A DNA stretch of 64,000 nucleotides, from NCBI RefSeq assembly GCF_000299875.1, contig NZ_AMRK01000001.1:1-64000 (forward strand), in the 5' to 3' direction. Under the pieces are notes generated by a model, which did no database searches, was not told the DNA's origin, and worked only from the letters and a program-made list of their open reading frames with translations. Shown here in pieces: positions 54,839 to 63,637 of the stretch. The stretch's first letter is position 1. Every line of letters begins with the position of its first letter. The stretch comes from Celeribacter baekdonensis B30. GTDB lineage: Bacteria; Pseudomonadota; Alphaproteobacteria; Rhodobacterales; Rhodobacteraceae. The translations under genes and the position numbers were made by a program.

Positions 54839-55551
54839 CCGACATTCTCGACATTTGGAGCTATCTGGCCGAGGGGCAATTGCTTTGGCTCACGCTGACG
54901 CTTATGGCCTATTTGGTGGGTGATGGCTGTTTTCGCCTTGCCGGGCGCAAACCCTTTGTGAACCCGGTGTTGATCGCGATGATCCTGTTAACCGTGCTGT
55001 TGAAGGTCACCGGCACCTCGTATGCGATCTATTTTGAAGGCGCGCAATTCGTCCATTTCATGCTCGGCCCGGCCACCGTCGCCCTTGCCGTGCCGCTGTG
55101 GTCCAATTGGCAAAAGGTCAAAAACGCTGCCGTGCCGATGATCGCAGCCCTTCTCGTGGGAGCCTTTGTCGCCATGGGGTCGGCTGTGGCAATCGGCGCC
55201 GCCTGTGGGCTACGCGGCGATGTGCTTTTGTCGCTGGTGCCCAAATCCGCCACCTCCCCGGTCGCCATTGGCGTGGCCGAGGCCATCGGCGGCTTGCCAA
55301 CCCTCACCGTCGCCTTGGTGCTGATCACTGGGGTGATCGGCGCGGTGGTGACAACACCTTTGCTCAACACCATCGGCGTACGCGACTACCGCGCGCGCGG
55401 GTTTGCCACAGGGGTAGCCGCCCATGGCATCGGCACCGCGCGGGCCTTTCAGGTCCACGGCACCGCAGGGGCGTTTGCCGGGATCGGCATGGTCCTAAAC
55501 GCCATTCTCACAGCGCTTCTTGCGCCGCTTTTTGTCCAACTCTTTATGTAA
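54835..55551 (+). CDS. lrgB: LrgB/CidB family protein
   Basis: A 238-residue membrane protein with about six segments. NPVLIAMILLTVLLK, FMLGPATVALAVPLWSNW and VPKSATSPVAIGVAEAIGGLP are LrgB signatures, with the late RGFATGVAAHGIGTARAF. Partner of the preceding LrgA; some LrgAB homologues carry glycolate or pyruvate. Overlaps lrgA (ATGA). cobO follows after 12 nt. Confidence 0.93.
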   Translation: MTDILDIWSYLAEGQLLWLTLTLMAYLVGDGCFRLAGRKPFVNPVLIAMILLTVLLKVTGTSYAIYFEGAQFVHFMLGPATVALAVPLWSNWQKVKNAAVPMIAALLVGAFVAMGSAVAIGAACGLRGDVLLSLVPKSATSPVAIGVAEAIGGLPTLTVALVLITGVIGAVVTTPLLNTIGVRDYRARGFATGVAAHGIGTARAFQVHGTAGAFAGIGMVLNAILTALLAPLFVQLFM

Positions 55552-55563
55552 ATGGAGGTCCCT

Positions 55564-56178
55564 ATGGTTGACCAATCCGACAGTGAACGCCACGCCAGCA
55601 AAATGGCCAAGAAAAAGGCCGCGCGCGATAAAATCATGGCCACCAAGACCGATCAAAAGGGCCTGATCATCATCCATACGGGCAAGGGCAAAGGCAAATC
55701 CTCAGCCGCCTTCGGGATGATTTTCCGCTGTATCGCCCATGACATGAAATCCGCCGTGGTACAGTTCATCAAAGGGGGGATGGACTGCGGCGAACGCGAT
55801 CTGATCACCGCCAAATTCGCCGATCTGTGCGAGTTTTATACGATGGGCGAGGGCTTTACCTGGGAAACCCAAAACAAAGAGCGCGACATCGAAATGGCGC
55901 AGGCCGCTTGGGAAAAGGCCAAAGAATTGATCCGCAATCCCGAGAATAAAATGGTGCTTTTGGATGAGATCAACATCGCGCTGCGCTATGATTATATCGA
56001 CGTCAACGATGTGGTGGCATTTCTGAGCACCGAAAAACCGCCGCTCACCCATGTCGTTCTGACAGGACGAAATGCCAAAGACGAACTCATCGAAATAGCC
56101 GATCTGGTGACTGAAATGGAGCTGGTGAAACACCCGTTCCGCTCTGGCATCAAAGCCCAAATTGGCGTGGAATATTAA
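55564..56178 (+). CDS. cobO: Cob(I)yrinic acid a,c-diamide adenosyltransferase
   Basis: A 204-residue CobO/BtuR enzyme adding the adenosyl group to cobalt. P-loop LIIIHTGKGKGKSSAAFGMI; then VVQFIKGGMDCGER, EGFTWETQNKERD and VLLDEINIALRYDYI, all diagnostic. ATG 55564 follows TGGAGGTCCCT. It appears co-transcribed with lrgAB, an unusual partner, with no cobalamin riboswitch visible ahead of lrgA. Confidence 0.96.
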   Translation: MVDQSDSERHASKMAKKKAARDKIMATKTDQKGLIIIHTGKGKGKSSAAFGMIFRCIAHDMKSAVVQFIKGGMDCGERDLITAKFADLCEFYTMGEGFTWETQNKERDIEMAQAAWEKAKELIRNPENKMVLLDEINIALRYDYIDVNDVVAFLSTEKPPLTHVVLTGRNAKDELIEIADLVTEMELVKHPFRSGIKAQIGVEY

Positions 56179-56233
56179 ACTCGATGGCCCTCACGTTTCT
56201 CGGCATCTGATGCACGACCAGAGGGCCGTGGCG

Positions 56234-57274
56234 TCAAAGTGAGGCTTCGACCTTAAACTCATCTGGGATCGTATCGCGCCCCTCCAGCACAAGATCCATC
56301 AGCACTTTGGCCGCCATTGGCGCCATGCCAAAGCCGATTTTAAAGCCGCCATTGGCGATGAAATGGCCGGGGCGATCGGGCCAGGCCCCCAACATCGGCG
56401 CGCGCGATTTGGCACGGGGCCGCACCCCGGCCCACCGTCGGAGTTCACGCCCCTCGCGCAGGGCCGGGATCAACGCTCGCGCCCGCTCTAACAATGCATC
56501 TGCCTGTTCATCGGTCTGGTCAGAACTGTCAAAAATCCGCTCCGAGGTCGATCCAATCGCCGTCGTGCCGTCTGCGTGCGGGATCACATGCAGGCTTTCC
56601 CCATAAAGCTGCGGCGCATCGTTCAGAGCCAAATCCAGCAGGATCGCCTGTCCTTTGACCCCATTGCCAACCTCACGCCCAAAGGCCGCGTTCAAATCCT
56701 TCAGCCCCCACCAGCCGCTGGCATGGACTACAGCGCCCTCAACCGTACCCTCGCGCACAACCTCTCCGCCCAGCGCCGTGATCGCCGCCGCCAGCGCCGC
56801 GCAAGCGCGCCACGGGTTCAGCCGCGCGGAGAGGGTGTCGTGGATCAGATAGCCAGTGGGGCTGATCGGGGCCCAATATCCGGTCTCGCCTTGGCTGATG
56901 ACCTGCCACAGGGCCTTGCCTTGCCACAGCGTTTTTGCCTGTTCCGCGCGCTCATGGGCGAGGCTCAATTGACGTGCATCCGCGATGGCCTGAACCCGCC
57001 CCATCGAACCATACCCCGACGAGACACCGCCAATGTCTTCGACCTCCGTCCAATGGGTCCGCGCCATGATCAGGCTTTGAAATTGAAACTCTTTTTTCGC
57101 ATTCCAGCGCTCCGGCGTATGCGGGGCCAACGCGCCGACAACACCACCGGAGGAGCCAAACCCAACGCCGTTGGGATCAATCACCCGCACCTTTGCACCA
57201 CGCTTCGCCGCTTCATAGGCGCAGGACAGGCCAAAGGCCCCGGCCCCGTAAATGGTGATCTCTGCTGTGCCCAT
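56234..57274 (-). CDS. FAD-dependent oxidoreductase, possibly the MnmC oxidase-type half
   Basis: A 346-residue DAO-family flavoprotein. EITIYGAGAFGLSCAYEAAKRGAKVRVID is the GxGxxG FAD fold, and the C-terminal FIANGGFKIGFGMAPMAA closes the FAD site. GVRPRAKSRAPMLGAWP resembles the C-terminal block of MnmC oxidases. It is divergent from mnmD across 76 bp, so it may oxidise cmnm5s2U34 in tRNA, the step fused to MnmD in E. coli. General amine oxidase is the alternative. ATG 57274 (MGTAEITIYG); upstream open codons overlap mnmD and are not real. Confidence 0.82.
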   Translation of the reverse strand: MGTAEITIYGAGAFGLSCAYEAAKRGAKVRVIDPNGVGFGSSGGVVGALAPHTPERWNAKKEFQFQSLIMARTHWTEVEDIGGVSSGYGSMGRVQAIADARQLSLAHERAEQAKTLWQGKALWQVISQGETGYWAPISPTGYLIHDTLSARLNPWRACAALAAAITALGGEVVREGTVEGAVVHASGWWGLKDLNAAFGREVGNGVKGQAILLDLALNDAPQLYGESLHVIPHADGTTAIGSTSERIFDSSDQTDEQADALLERARALIPALREGRELRRWAGVRPRAKSRAPMLGAWPDRPGHFIANGGFKIGFGMAPMAAKVLMDLVLEGRDTIPDEFKVEASL

Positions 57275-57350
57275 GTGCGCAATTATCCATTGTACTCGCG
57301 CGCGCCGATCTTCATGGTCGCGCGTAATCAATCCTTTCATAAGCCATCCC

Positions 57351-58016
57351 ATGACTGACCACCAGACAGCCCAAATCGAATGGCGCGACGGAACCATTCC
57401 CGTCTCGACCCGCTTTGACGATCCGTATTTCTCGCTCGCTTCCGGGCTTGAGGAAACGCGGCATGTGTTCCTGGCGGGCAATGACTTGCCAGCACGACTG
57501 TGCGATGGGTTTCATGTGGCGGAGTTGGGCTTTGGCACCGGATTGAATATGCTCGCCTTAGCGCTGATTTGGAACGGGCCGGGCGTGGTGCGGTTTACCT
57601 CCTTTGAGGCCTTTCCGATGGACAGCGCCGACATTGCCACGGCACTCAATGCCTTTCCCGAAGCCCGCGCCATCGCCGATCCGTTCCTGATGGCATGGGG
57701 CACAGGCGCGCGGCAGTTTCGGTTGGGCCAGATCGAGGTAGACGTCAAAATCGGCGATGCCCGCGACACGCTGCGCGCATGGGACGGATGGGCCGACGCG
57801 TGGTTTTTGGACGGGTTTTCACCCGCGAAAAACCCCGAACTTTGGGGCGAAGACATCATGACCGACGTCGGTCGTCACACCGCGCCAAACGGCACATTCG
57901 CGACCTATACGGCGGCCGGGCATGTGCGGCAAAAACTCACCGATGCCGGGTTCACCGTATCGCGTGTTCCCGGCCATGGCCGCAAACGTCATATGAGCAT
58001 CGGGGTAAAATCATGA
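57351..58016 (+). CDS. mnmD: tRNA (5-methylaminomethyl-2-thiouridine) methyltransferase MnmD
   Basis: A 221-residue SAM-dependent methyltransferase (DUF752), the last step to mnm5s2U at the tRNA wobble base. It starts QIEWRDGTIPVSTRFDDPYFS, with VAELGFGTGLNMLAL for SAM and DAWFLDGFSPAKNPELWGEDIM, diagnostic for MnmD. E. coli fuses it to a FAD oxidase as MnmC; here the domains are separate genes. ATG 57351; stop overlaps the next start (ATGA). Confidence 0.93.
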   Translation: MTDHQTAQIEWRDGTIPVSTRFDDPYFSLASGLEETRHVFLAGNDLPARLCDGFHVAELGFGTGLNMLALALIWNGPGVVRFTSFEAFPMDSADIATALNAFPEARAIADPFLMAWGTGARQFRLGQIEVDVKIGDARDTLRAWDGWADAWFLDGFSPAKNPELWGEDIMTDVGRHTAPNGTFATYTAAGHVRQKLTDAGFTVSRVPGHGRKRHMSIGVKS

Positions 58017-58903
58017 GCATCACCAAATCAGAGACCAACCCCCGCCTTGGCGTCTTGCTCATGGTGCTCACCATGTTCATTTTCGCCATGCAGGACGGTA
58101 TTTCCCGTCACCTCGCTGGCGAATACAATGTCTATATGGTCCTGATGATCCGCTACTGGGTCTTCGCGGGCTTTGTGATCTTGTGGTCGATGCGTGCGCA
58201 GGGCGGCTTGCGCCGGGCCATGCGCAGCGCCCAGCCCAAATTGCAATTCTTTCGCGGCGCGATCTTGGCCGTTGAGGTCATCATCATGGTGATCGGCTTT
58301 GTCAAACTTGGCCTGGTGGAAAGCCATGCAATGTTTGCCTCTTACCCGCTGATCATCACCGCCCTGTCTGCTCCGATCCTGGGCGAAAAGGTCGGTTGGC
58401 GGCGTTGGCTTTTGGTGCTGATCGGCTTTGTCGGCGTGTTGATCATCCTCAATCCCGGCGGCGGCGTCATGTCCCCCGCTGCAATCTTCCCACTTGCCTC
58501 TGCGGTCTTGTTTGCGCTCTACGGCCTGCTCAACCGCTATGTCGCGCGCAAAGACCCCTCGTCGGTGACCTTCTTTTACACCGGGATCGCAGGGGCGGTG
58601 GTCACGACCTTGATCGGCATGTGGCATTGGGAGGCGATGACCTTGACCGATTGGGCGTGGATGGGATTGCTCTGCGCGACCTCGACCACGGGGCATTATT
58701 TGTTGATCCGCGCCTATGAGCTGTCCGAGGCCTCAGCGATCCAACCGCTGGCCTATTTCCAACTGGCGTTTGCGTCCATTTTGGGAGTGGTGGTGTTTGG
58801 CGACGCGGTGCGGATCAATGTCGCGGTGGGGGCCAGCCTTGTGGTCGCCGCCGGGATATTCACCTTTTTGCGCAGTCAAATGAAGAGCCGCAACCGCGCT
58901 TGA
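58013..58903 (+). CDS. EamA-family (DMT) transporter
   Basis: A 296-residue inner-membrane protein with ten hydrophobic segments in two EamA repeats: LGVLLMVLTMFIFAMQDGISRHLAG starts the first, LASAVLFALYGLLNRYVARKDPSS the second; SYPLIITALSAPILGEKV and QPLAYFQLAFASILGVVVFGD close each. Members export metabolites or amino acids. Overlaps mnmD by 4 nt. Substrate unknown. Confidence 0.9.
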   Translation: MSITKSETNPRLGVLLMVLTMFIFAMQDGISRHLAGEYNVYMVLMIRYWVFAGFVILWSMRAQGGLRRAMRSAQPKLQFFRGAILAVEVIIMVIGFVKLGLVESHAMFASYPLIITALSAPILGEKVGWRRWLLVLIGFVGVLIILNPGGGVMSPAAIFPLASAVLFALYGLLNRYVARKDPSSVTFFYTGIAGAVVTTLIGMWHWEAMTLTDWAWMGLLCATSTTGHYLLIRAYELSEASAIQPLAYFQLAFASILGVVVFGDAVRINVAVGASLVVAAGIFTFLRSQMKSRNRA

Positions 58904-58909
58904 GTCGCT

Positions 58910-60850
58910 TTACCTTGACGCCAAATCTTTGGACAGGGTGATTGGCCCGGTCTCACCATGCAAACGCGCCCGGTAAACAGGCAGGCTTTCCGCCACCCGC
59001 ATCACGTAATTCTGCGTCTCTCGAAAGGGGAGATGTTCGATCCAATCCACCGGATCGACCTTGCCCCCACGCGGATCACCAAACCGCGTGATCCAATCGC
59101 GCGCGCGCGACGGACCGGCGTTATATCCAACCGCGATGAGTGGAATGTTATGGCCGAATTCCTCTTCGAGCTGTGCCAGATAGGCCGAGCCAAGCCGCGC
59201 ATTGAGGATCGGATCATCAAGCTGGGCTTCTTCAAAGCCCGTAATGCCCAATTTCTCCGCCATAGCCGCCCCGGTACGCGGCATCAATTGCATCAGCCCA
59301 CGCGCGCCCACACCGGAGCGCGCTTTCGGATAAAATTCGCTTTCACGCCGGGCAATTGCCATGGCCAGCTCCGGCTCCACCGGTAAATCTGCCTGTGCCA
59401 TGGCATGAAGCGGATAATAGGCCCGGTTCAACACAATGCCCTGATCGGCGGCAAATTTCGCCACCAACACCGCCAAGTAAGGATCAAGATCCAGCGCCAT
59501 GTCGCCCAGCTGGCCCAATTCCTGCGGAGAAAGGCTTTCGCCCAAATGGCGCAGGAATCGCGCGGCCAAGGGCGCATCCCCGGCCTCATCCAACAACACG
59601 GCGGCTTTGAGCACCGAAGAGCCCATAAACGCCGCCTGTTTGTAATCGGCAAAACGCAGCTCCCCGGTCAGGGCCGGATCAAGGCTTCGGCCAATTTTCT
59701 CCGCCGACAACAGGCCGTAAAACGCGGTCTGAAACTGCGCACCAAAGGCATAGGCAGCGGCGGCATCATCTGCGGCCCCCATCGCCTCCAAGGCGCGGCC
59801 TTCCCAATAGCCCGCCCGCCCCAAAGAGATCGGCGTGCTCACAGACACCCGGAAACGGTTGAAATGATCGAGCGCCAGCGCCGGGTCATCCAGATAGCGC
59901 AGAGCGATATAGCCCGACAGCCATTCGAGATCGGCGTAATGGTCCTCCTCTGCGCTCAGCCCATGGCGGGAGGCGGCAGCATAGGCGATTTGCGCCTTGC
60001 CGTCGCGCATCATTTGCCGCGCCAAAGTGCGGCGACGATTGCCCCAGTCTTCGGGATTGCCCAAACCTTCGCGCCCGGTGGAACGTTGTAGCAAAAGCGT
60101 CATCGCATCCTCATTACGACCACGCCGCACGCGCCATTCAAACCGCGCATGGGCCAAAACCGGATGGTCGGCCAGCGCACCGGGCACCTCGGCCAGCGCT
60201 GCATCCACGCCCGCCTCATCACGCATCAATTTGCGTGTGGCGGCGATCAATTTGTCCCATCCGGTCGGCAAACGCGGGATCATCCGGGCGGCATCGTCAA
60301 ACCGCTCGGCCCATAACAACATCTCGGTGCGTGCAACATGGTGCGGTGCCAAAATTGAGGCATAGCGCGCCGCCAACCCCTCTTCGGATTTGGCATCCAT
60401 CGGCAATGTGTTCCACACCAGAACCGTTTGCGCCTGTGCATCGGCATTCATGCCACGGGCCTCATAGGCCGAAATCATCCGCACCGCGCCCACGCCTGTT
60501 TGCGGCGGATAAGCATTAAGATAATCTAAAACCGCACTTGGCTCGGCATCTGCCGGGATCGTCGCCTCGCCTTTTTCGGCCAAAAGCGGCAGACCCGGCC
60601 AATCGGGGTTGCGCTTTAAAAAGCTCTGATACTCGGCGAAACTCCCCCGCCCTGCGCGCAACCGGTTCCATTCAATGATGTCTACCCCAACGCCCTGCGC
60701 CTCGCTTTTGGCCAGATTCCAATCGCCGGACCACTGCGCCTCATAGGCGCGCACCAACGCGTCCGATTGCGGTGAGGCATCGGAGGGGAGGGCAAAAAAT
60801 AAAGATATTCCAAAGGCGTAAACAGCCTTTGCCGGGAGGAAACGGTGCAT
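58910..60850 (-). CDS. Soluble-type lytic transglycosylase (Slt)
   Basis: A 646-residue periplasmic murein lyase. Signal peptide MHRFLPAKAVYAFGISLFFALPSDAS; long helical superhelix (about 30-460); C-terminal SLT domain with the catalytic glutamate in AIARRESEFYPKARSGVGARGLMQLMPRTG and AVGYNAGPSRARDWI. It cleaves glycan strands to anhydromuropeptides. Divergent from dapA, across a 170-bp gap; convergent with the EamA gene. Confidence 0.95.
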   Translation of the reverse strand: MHRFLPAKAVYAFGISLFFALPSDASPQSDALVRAYEAQWSGDWNLAKSEAQGVGVDIIEWNRLRAGRGSFAEYQSFLKRNPDWPGLPLLAEKGEATIPADAEPSAVLDYLNAYPPQTGVGAVRMISAYEARGMNADAQAQTVLVWNTLPMDAKSEEGLAARYASILAPHHVARTEMLLWAERFDDAARMIPRLPTGWDKLIAATRKLMRDEAGVDAALAEVPGALADHPVLAHARFEWRVRRGRNEDAMTLLLQRSTGREGLGNPEDWGNRRRTLARQMMRDGKAQIAYAAASRHGLSAEEDHYADLEWLSGYIALRYLDDPALALDHFNRFRVSVSTPISLGRAGYWEGRALEAMGAADDAAAAYAFGAQFQTAFYGLLSAEKIGRSLDPALTGELRFADYKQAAFMGSSVLKAAVLLDEAGDAPLAARFLRHLGESLSPQELGQLGDMALDLDPYLAVLVAKFAADQGIVLNRAYYPLHAMAQADLPVEPELAMAIARRESEFYPKARSGVGARGLMQLMPRTGAAMAEKLGITGFEEAQLDDPILNARLGSAYLAQLEEEFGHNIPLIAVGYNAGPSRARDWITRFGDPRGGKVDPVDWIEHLPFRETQNYVMRVAESLPVYRARLHGETGPITLSKDLASR

Positions 60851-61020
60851 GATATGGTCTAAGTCTTTTGAGGCTGCTCGGGCTTTTGCCTATAGCTTAA
60901 CAACCGCACAATCCGCAGCAATACTGATTCTTGGCATTGGCTGCGAACACGGCTAGTTTCCGCCGGACAATTCACGGGCGACTCACGCCCAATTTATCCA
61001 AAGACGAAAAGGAGCGTTCG

Positions 61021-61893
61021 ATGTTCAAAGGATCCATTCCTGCACTGGTGACGCCGTTTAAAGACGGCAAACTGGATGTCGAGACGCTCAAGACCCTCGT
61101 TGAGTGGCATATCGAACAGGGGTCAAACGGGCTTGTTCCAGTGGGCACCACGGGCGAATCCCCGACGCTGAGCCATGACGAACACAAACGCGTGATCGAG
61201 ATCGTGGTGGAAACCGCTGCGGGCCGCATTCCGGTGATTGCGGGCGCGGGGTCGAACAACACAGTCGAGGGCATCGGTTTTATCGAACATGCCGCCAAAG
61301 TGGGGGCCGACGCCGCCCTCGTGGTCACGCCCTATTATAACAAACCGACGCAAAGAGGCCTGATCGCGCATTTCACCGCCATGCACGATGCCGCCGATCT
61401 GCCCATCGTGATTTACAATATTCCGGGCCGCTCGGTGATCGACATGACGCCTGCGACCATGGGCGAATTGGCAAAATTGCCGCGTATCATCGGCGTCAAG
61501 GATGCCACCGGCGATCTGTCACGCGTGCCAAAAACCCGCCTGGCCTGTGGCACCGATTTTGTTCAGCTCTCCGGCGAAGATGCCACCGCGCTTGGCTTTA
61601 ACGCCCATGGCGGCGTCGGCTGTATTTCCGTGACCGCCAACGTTGCGCCGAAACTTTGCGCCCAGATGCAGGCGGCCACTTTGGCCGGCGATTACGCCAC
61701 GGCTTTGGAGATCACCGACACGTTGATGCCATTGCATATCGCGATCTTTGCCGAACCCGGCGTGGTCGGCGCAAAATATGCCCTGTCACTTTTGGGCCTG
61801 TGCTCAGACGAGGTGCGTTTGCCGCTGACCCCGCTTTATGAGGACACAAAAGACCTGATCAAAGAGGCGATGGAACACGCTGGTTTGCTCTAA
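61021..61893 (+). CDS. dapA: 4-hydroxy-tetrahydrodipicolinate synthase
   Basis: A 290-residue TIM-barrel aldolase, the first step to lysine and meso-diaminopimelate. The Schiff-base lysine is Lys160 in [10 protein letters not shown]; Tyr132 (IYNIPGRS), Thr43-Thr44 (PVGTTGESP) and the YYNKPTQ loop are in place. Length matches the E. coli enzyme. ATG 61021 after AAAGGAGCGTTCG; open codons upstream are not conserved. Terminator follows. Confidence 0.98.
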   Translation: MFKGSIPALVTPFKDGKLDVETLKTLVEWHIEQGSNGLVPVGTTGESPTLSHDEHKRVIEIVVETAAGRIPVIAGAGSNNTVEGIGFIEHAAKVGADAALVVTPYYNKPTQRGLIAHFTAMHDAADLPIVIYNIPGRSVIDMTPATMGELAKLPRIIGVKDATGDLSRVPKTRLACGTDFVQLSGEDATALGFNAHGGVGCISVTANVAPKLCAQMQAATLAGDYATALEITDTLMPLHIAIFAEPGVVGAKYALSLLGLCSDEVRLPLTPLYEDTKDLIKEAMEHAGLL

Positions 61894-61914
61894 CCATCCT
61901 CACATTCTCACAAC

Positions 61915-61941
61915 AAAAGGGGCCTTTCGAGGCCCCTTTTT
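61915..61941. terminator. Bidirectional terminator between dapA and the ion-channel gene
   Basis: AAAAGGGGCC, loop TTTCGA, GGCCCCTTTTT. Very stable stem with A and T flanks between convergent genes. Confidence 0.92.
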
Positions 61942-61944
61942 GCA

Positions 61945-62385
61945 TCAAATTCGATGGCGGCTTTCCAATTGGTTGCGCCGCACATGGCGCAGCACCTCCA
62001 TCAACAGCGCCGTCATCATCCCGATGTTCAACAACCCGTTGGTCGCCGCCATTCCGGACAAAAGCCGCCATTCCTCCGGCAACAAAAGATCGCCAAAGCC
62101 CAGCGTGGTGAAGGCCACGAGCGAGAAATACAGCGCCTCTTCGAAATGGGCAAACAGGCCGATCATGCGAAAGGCAATCGCCCAAATCCACACGCCCGCC
62201 GTGATCATCCACAACACCGCGACCACCGCCGCCATCAGCACCAGCGCCAATTTCGGTCCATGCGGTTCGCGGGTCAGCCAATTATGCGCCCGTTGTAGTA
62301 CCAGTTCGAGCAGCAAGAACCCCAAGGCGGCAACAAAAACCGACAGGACGATCAGGCCCGTGCCTACGAAAATCTGAAGAAACAT
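61945..62385 (-). CDS. Two-TM potassium channel-type protein
   Basis: A 146-residue protein with an N-terminal segment (about 5-25), two further segments (44-72 and 105-130) and between them a pore loop EALYFSLVAFTTLGFGDLLLP; TTLGFGD fits the K+ selectivity filter (T-x-G-F/Y-G-D). No regulatory RCK domain. Likely a simple ion channel of the Ion_trans_2 family. Convergent with dapA. Confidence 0.88.
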   Translation of the reverse strand: MFLQIFVGTGLIVLSVFVAALGFLLLELVLQRAHNWLTREPHGPKLALVLMAAVVAVLWMITAGVWIWAIAFRMIGLFAHFEEALYFSLVAFTTLGFGDLLLPEEWRLLSGMAATNGLLNIGMMTALLMEVLRHVRRNQLESRHRI

Positions 62386-62490
62386 CTGTGCTCCAAGCCG
62401 AATTCATACCGAATTTCGGCGAACTTGGCAGAATTGAGCCACGCAGGCCAGTGGACAGATCGCCTCTGAGTGCTTATCTGACGCTCTACC

Positions 62491-62973
62491 ATGGCCAATA
62501 AAAAACAAACACCCGAAGAAAAGAACTACAAGGTCATCGCCGAAAATCGGCGGGCCCGCTATGACTATGCCATCGAGAATGACATAGAATGCGGCATTGT
62601 ATTGACTGGTTCCGAGGTCAAATCCATGCGGACCGGCCAAACCAACATCGCCGAAAGCTACGCCTCGGTCGATGATGGCGAGCTTTGGCTGACCAATTCC
62701 TACATCGCGCCCTATCAACAGGCGATGTTCCCGCATGAAGAACGCCGCAAGCGCAAACTTTTGGTTTCGAAACGCGAATTGGCACGCCTTTGGCAGGCCA
62801 CAGGGCGGCAGGGCATGACGCTTGTCCCTTTGGTGATGTATTTCAACCATAAGGGCCGTGTTAAAATCAAACTCGGCATCGCCAAGGGCAAAAAGAACCA
62901 CGACAAACGCGCCACCGAAGCGGAGCGCGATTGGGGTCGGCAAAAACAGCGGTTGCTGCGTCACGGCGATTGA
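62491..62973 (+). CDS. smpB: SsrA-binding protein SmpB
   Basis: A 160-residue partner of tmRNA in rescuing stalled ribosomes. It begins [31 protein letters not shown], with [24 protein letters not shown] and [15 protein letters not shown] and the C-terminal [21 protein letters not shown], all standard. Own promoter in the 105-bp gap. The tmRNA gene itself is not visible here. Placement near dapA is common in Rhodobacteraceae. Confidence 0.97.
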   Translation: MANKKQTPEEKNYKVIAENRRARYDYAIENDIECGIVLTGSEVKSMRTGQTNIAESYASVDDGELWLTNSYIAPYQQAMFPHEERRKRKLLVSKRELARLWQATGRQGMTLVPLVMYFNHKGRVKIKLGIAKGKKNHDKRATEAERDWGRQKQRLLRHGD

Positions 62974-63123
62974 TCCACCGACCTGCCTGCGCGCGCTGAC
63001 GTAGCGTTCTGGCGGGAAAATCTCCAAAAATCTCCCCTGAAAGGCCCCGCCTCGGCCTGCCATATTATCGTCCACAACGAACAGATTTGCGCGGTGCCGG
63101 TCTGACAAAAGGACGTTTTGAAT

Positions 63124-63414
63124 ATGGAACAGCTCATTATGTCGCTCGTGGCAGGGGCCGTTGGCGGCAACGTCGGGGGCGCTGCTCTTAAAAACCTGAG
63201 CTTGGGCACTTTGGGCAATTCCTTGGCTGGGATCGTCGGCGGTGGCCTTGGCGGTCAACTCCTTGCCATGCTTGGCGCAGGTGGCATGGGGGACGTGGTT
63301 GCAGGGGCTTCCGGCCTTGATATCGGCGCGCTGGTGCAACAAGCCGCAGGCGGTGGTGTCGGTGGCGTCATCGTGATGGCCATCGTGGGGCTGATCAAAA
63401 ACAAGATGGCCTAA
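63124..63414 (+). CDS. Small glycine/alanine-rich membrane-like protein
   Basis: A 96-residue protein, [32 protein letters not shown], very rich in Gly, Ala and Leu, ending [18 protein letters not shown]. It has hydrophobic stretches near 1-20, 36-58 and 74-92, like glycine-zipper membrane proteins. ATG 63124 preceded by AAAAGGACG; a TTG two codons earlier is possible. I recall similar proteins in alphaproteobacteria without known function. Confidence 0.78.
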   Translation: MEQLIMSLVAGAVGGNVGGAALKNLSLGTLGNSLAGIVGGGLGGQLLAMLGAGGMGDVVAGASGLDIGALVQQAAGGGVGGVIVMAIVGLIKNKMA

Positions 63415-63523
63415 AACGAGGTCGCGTTGGCACGAGTCATCCAGTGTTACGGGTTTTCTATCGGTACGAGTGTCTCTGGTTTCAAGTGTCGTGCAGTTAT
63501 GAGTATCAGGTCAAACTGACCTT

Positions 63524-63547
63524 GGGGGCCTTGTGCCCCCTTTTTTT
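63524..63547 (+). terminator. Intrinsic terminator after the small Gly-rich gene
   Basis: GGGGGC, loop CTTGT, GCCCCC, then seven T residues. Ends the Gly-rich transcript, so the sulfurtransferase has its own promoter or depends on read-through. Confidence 0.88.
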
Positions 63548-63637
63548 ATGTCCACATGCGGACCAGCCGGGTACATCGCTTGCATGGTCCCAACTGGGCC
63601 TGTATGGCAGAAGACGTCACCCCAAAAAGGTCGCACC

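Noticed and set aside
56186-56227. Inverted repeat GGCCCTC/GAGGGCC between cobO and the flavoprotein gene as a terminator
   Set aside because: Loop of 28 nt and no T tract; too weak to call.
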